A DNA stretch of 31,699 bases from a virus: positions 1-31,699 of IMG/VR virus record IMGVR_UViG_3300033145_002295; one strand, 5' to 3'. Of the stretch, positions 30,587 to 31,699 are shown one piece after another. The notes under the pieces were generated by a model. It was not told the origin of the DNA. It was given only the letters and a program-made list of their open reading frames with translations, and made no database searches. Made by a program: the position numbers and the translations under genes. Numbering within the stretch: position 1 is the first letter of the stretch; every line of letters starts with the position of its first letter.

Positions 30587-31615
30587 CTATTTCCCCCACC
30601 ATGCTTCCAAATATTTATGATTTCCTGTTTTATGGTATTCAACTATCGTCCTTCTTTCATGTCCATTCATAAATAACATATTTGGACCATAATCAAAATA
30701 TTTCTTTTCTATTGGATCTAACTTCAAAACTCTCCTGATTTTATGTTCAGCATGTAAATGTCTTAATCCTAAAACTTTTCTCCAAGTCCCCTTTTTATCT
30801 GCTCCAGGAATAGGTTTAAAATGGGCATCTTCAGGATTTTCTACTAAAACAACTTTTGCTTTTTTCTTCGCAGCCCATTCTCCCATTCTTCTTTCTGCAT
30901 TTCCTATATTAAAAAAATAAAGCTTTTCAATATATTCTTCCCAAATTTCCATTAAAATCTTTGTTTTACAAAGAAAACTCATAGTTCCACAATATTTTTT
31001 TTCAGGAATATATTCACAAGAAATTAAATCATTTCCTCCAAGCATTTCTCTTATAATGTGAAAATTTTCTGGTTTTTCCAAAATACAATCTCCGTTTAGA
31101 TTAAAAATATATTCAAAACCTAAAGCTTGAAGCATTTTTAAACCAAAGAACATATTCCAAGCATGAGGAATTCCTACTCCAGATCCCCAAGTCTTAGGTT
31201 TAATCGAAATATAATCAGCAAGACAAAGAGCTTCCACGGAAGGCATTCTGGTTTCAATTTTTAAATTTTTAGAATAGAAAGGATTATCATAAGCTAAGAG
31301 AATAAAGAATCCTAATTTTTGACAGCTTTCCAAACAAGCTCTTAGCCATACTGAATGGTGATAATGAGTAGGTACAATAATCGCAATATTTTTTTGTAAT
31401 TTCTTAATTTTTTTTAAATCTTTCATATTATTATTAAAAACTTTTTCTTCTTCATCATACCAGCTCTGGTATTGCTCATCACTGTGAAAAATTTTATTTT
31501 TGCGATGTTTTAATATTCGATTCTCCAACCAATCTAATCTAAAATTATAAAGAGAACAAGGGTCAAATATCTTTCCAGAATTATCCCAATTTTTAATTAT
31601 TATTTTATTTGACAT
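30587..31615 (-). CDS. GT-A-type glycosyltransferase
   Basis: 342 residues with AAGGG before ATG. It has a nucleotide-sugar-binding start IAIIVPTHYHH (77-87), AYDN (108-111), GSGVGIPHAWN (144-154) and NLNGDCIL (172-179), which takes the place of the DxD metal motif of family-2-like transferases. The N-terminal 70 residues are charged and may be a separate helical region. The C-terminal part (281-310: VLGLRHLHAEHKIRR, LDPIEKKYFDYG) is matched by the end of the gene immediately upstream, so the two are tandem paralogs. Likely acceptors are a virion protein or a host or phage glycan. No membrane segment, so it acts in the cytoplasm. Confidence 0.8.
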   Translation of the reverse strand: MSNKIIIKNWDNSGKIFDPCSLYNFRLDWLENRILKHRKNKIFHSDEQYQSWYDEEEKVFNNNMKDLKKIKKLQKNIAIIVPTHYHHSVWLRACLESCQKLGFFILLAYDNPFYSKNLKIETRMPSVEALCLADYISIKPKTWGSGVGIPHAWNMFFGLKMLQALGFEYIFNLNGDCILEKPENFHIIREMLGGNDLISCEYIPEKKYCGTMSFLCKTKILMEIWEEYIEKLYFFNIGNAERRMGEWAAKKKAKVVLVENPEDAHFKPIPGADKKGTWRKVLGLRHLHAEHKIRRVLKLDPIEKKYFDYGPNMLFMNGHERRTIVEYHKTGNHKYLEAWWGK

Positions 31616-31699
31616 TCAATAAGCCCTTTTTCAAGTGGAAGCATATTTTGTCTTTTTCTCTGTAAATCTTCATAATGCAAATGCCTCATTCCAAGAATT
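31600..31699 (-). CDS. Second glycosyltransferase-like gene (3' end only)
   Basis: Only the last 32 codons are in the window, ending TAA 31600-31602 and overlapping the next gene by 16 bases. They read ILGMRHLHYEDLQRKRQNML, then PLEKGLIECQIK. The first part aligns with VLGLRHLHAEHKIRRVLKLD and PIEKKYFDY in the complete glycosyltransferase downstream, which indicates a tandem paralog. The rest of the gene lies beyond the window. Confidence 0.7.
   Translation of the reverse strand, partial: ILGMRHLHYEDLQRKRQNMLPLEKGLIECQIK

Noticed and set aside
30586-30642. Earlier ATG for the radical SAM protein inside the glycosyltransferase gene
   Set aside because: It has no ribosome site, and the later ATG at 30583-30585 follows GGGGGAAA directly after the upstream stop.
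1-31699. Alternative genetic code (recoded TGA or TAG)
   Set aside because: TGA, TAG and TAA all serve as plausible stops at gene junctions, and no conserved protein reads through one; the only break (chaperone) fits frameshifting.

Overview
This window is part of a tailed-phage (or prophage) genome: the head, neck and tail genes of a long-tailed virus with siphovirus-type genes. Every gene I can support lies on the minus strand, so transcription runs from high to low coordinates. The DNA is AT-rich (roughly one third G+C by eye). Most genes have strong AGGAG-type ribosome binding sites and many overlap by 1 to 4 bases (TAATG, ATGA, TAGTG), as in a compact phage operon. The standard code fits; no recoded stop is needed apart from one likely programmed frameshift. 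There is no tail sheath, and the tube, chaperone and tape-measure genes are in siphovirus order. The host is not identifiable; a low-GC bacterium with strong Shine-Dalgarno use is the only hint. Terminase, portal, lysis, integrase and replication genes are not in the window.

Right end (about 31.7 to 28.0 kb): an accessory cassette made of the end of one glycosyltransferase-like gene, a complete paralogous glycosyltransferase, a radical SAM protein with a SPASM-like cysteine tail, a small Ig-like virion protein, a 142-residue phage protein whose start is displaced by one base, and a stand-alone asparagine-synthetase ATP-pyrophosphatase domain. A good extended -10 promoter (29169-29198) sits inside this stretch and points into the head genes.

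Head and neck (28.0 to 22.7 kb): a Mu gpI-like protease fused to a coiled-coil scaffold with a probable internal scaffold start, a DUF2190-like decoration protein, the major capsid protein, a 58-residue head-fibre-like protein, a small basic protein, a gp36-like connector carrying an Ig-like insert, a neck protein and a tail terminator.

Tail (22.7 kb to 1): a large major tail protein; a 325-base gap with two hairpins; a tail assembly chaperone pair (G, and a T extension with zinc-ribbon-like CxxC pairs that has no start of its own); a 2088-residue tape measure; a tube-like distal tail protein; tail surface proteins interrupted by a GIY-YIG homing endonuclease; then baseplate genes. The baseplate region is built from reused parts. 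A beta domain occurs four times in three neighbouring proteins, a carboxypeptidase-regulatory-like beta domain two or three times, poly-serine linkers occur twice in one protein, the hub starts with eight 12-17 residue repeats, and a divergent CAP/SCP-like domain lies in a late baseplate protein.

The two most unusual systems are the possible virion or glycan modification cassette (glycosyltransferases, radical SAM, ATP-pyrophosphatase) embedded beside the head genes, and the modular baseplate in which the hub appears split into three proteins by insertion or duplication of one beta domain.
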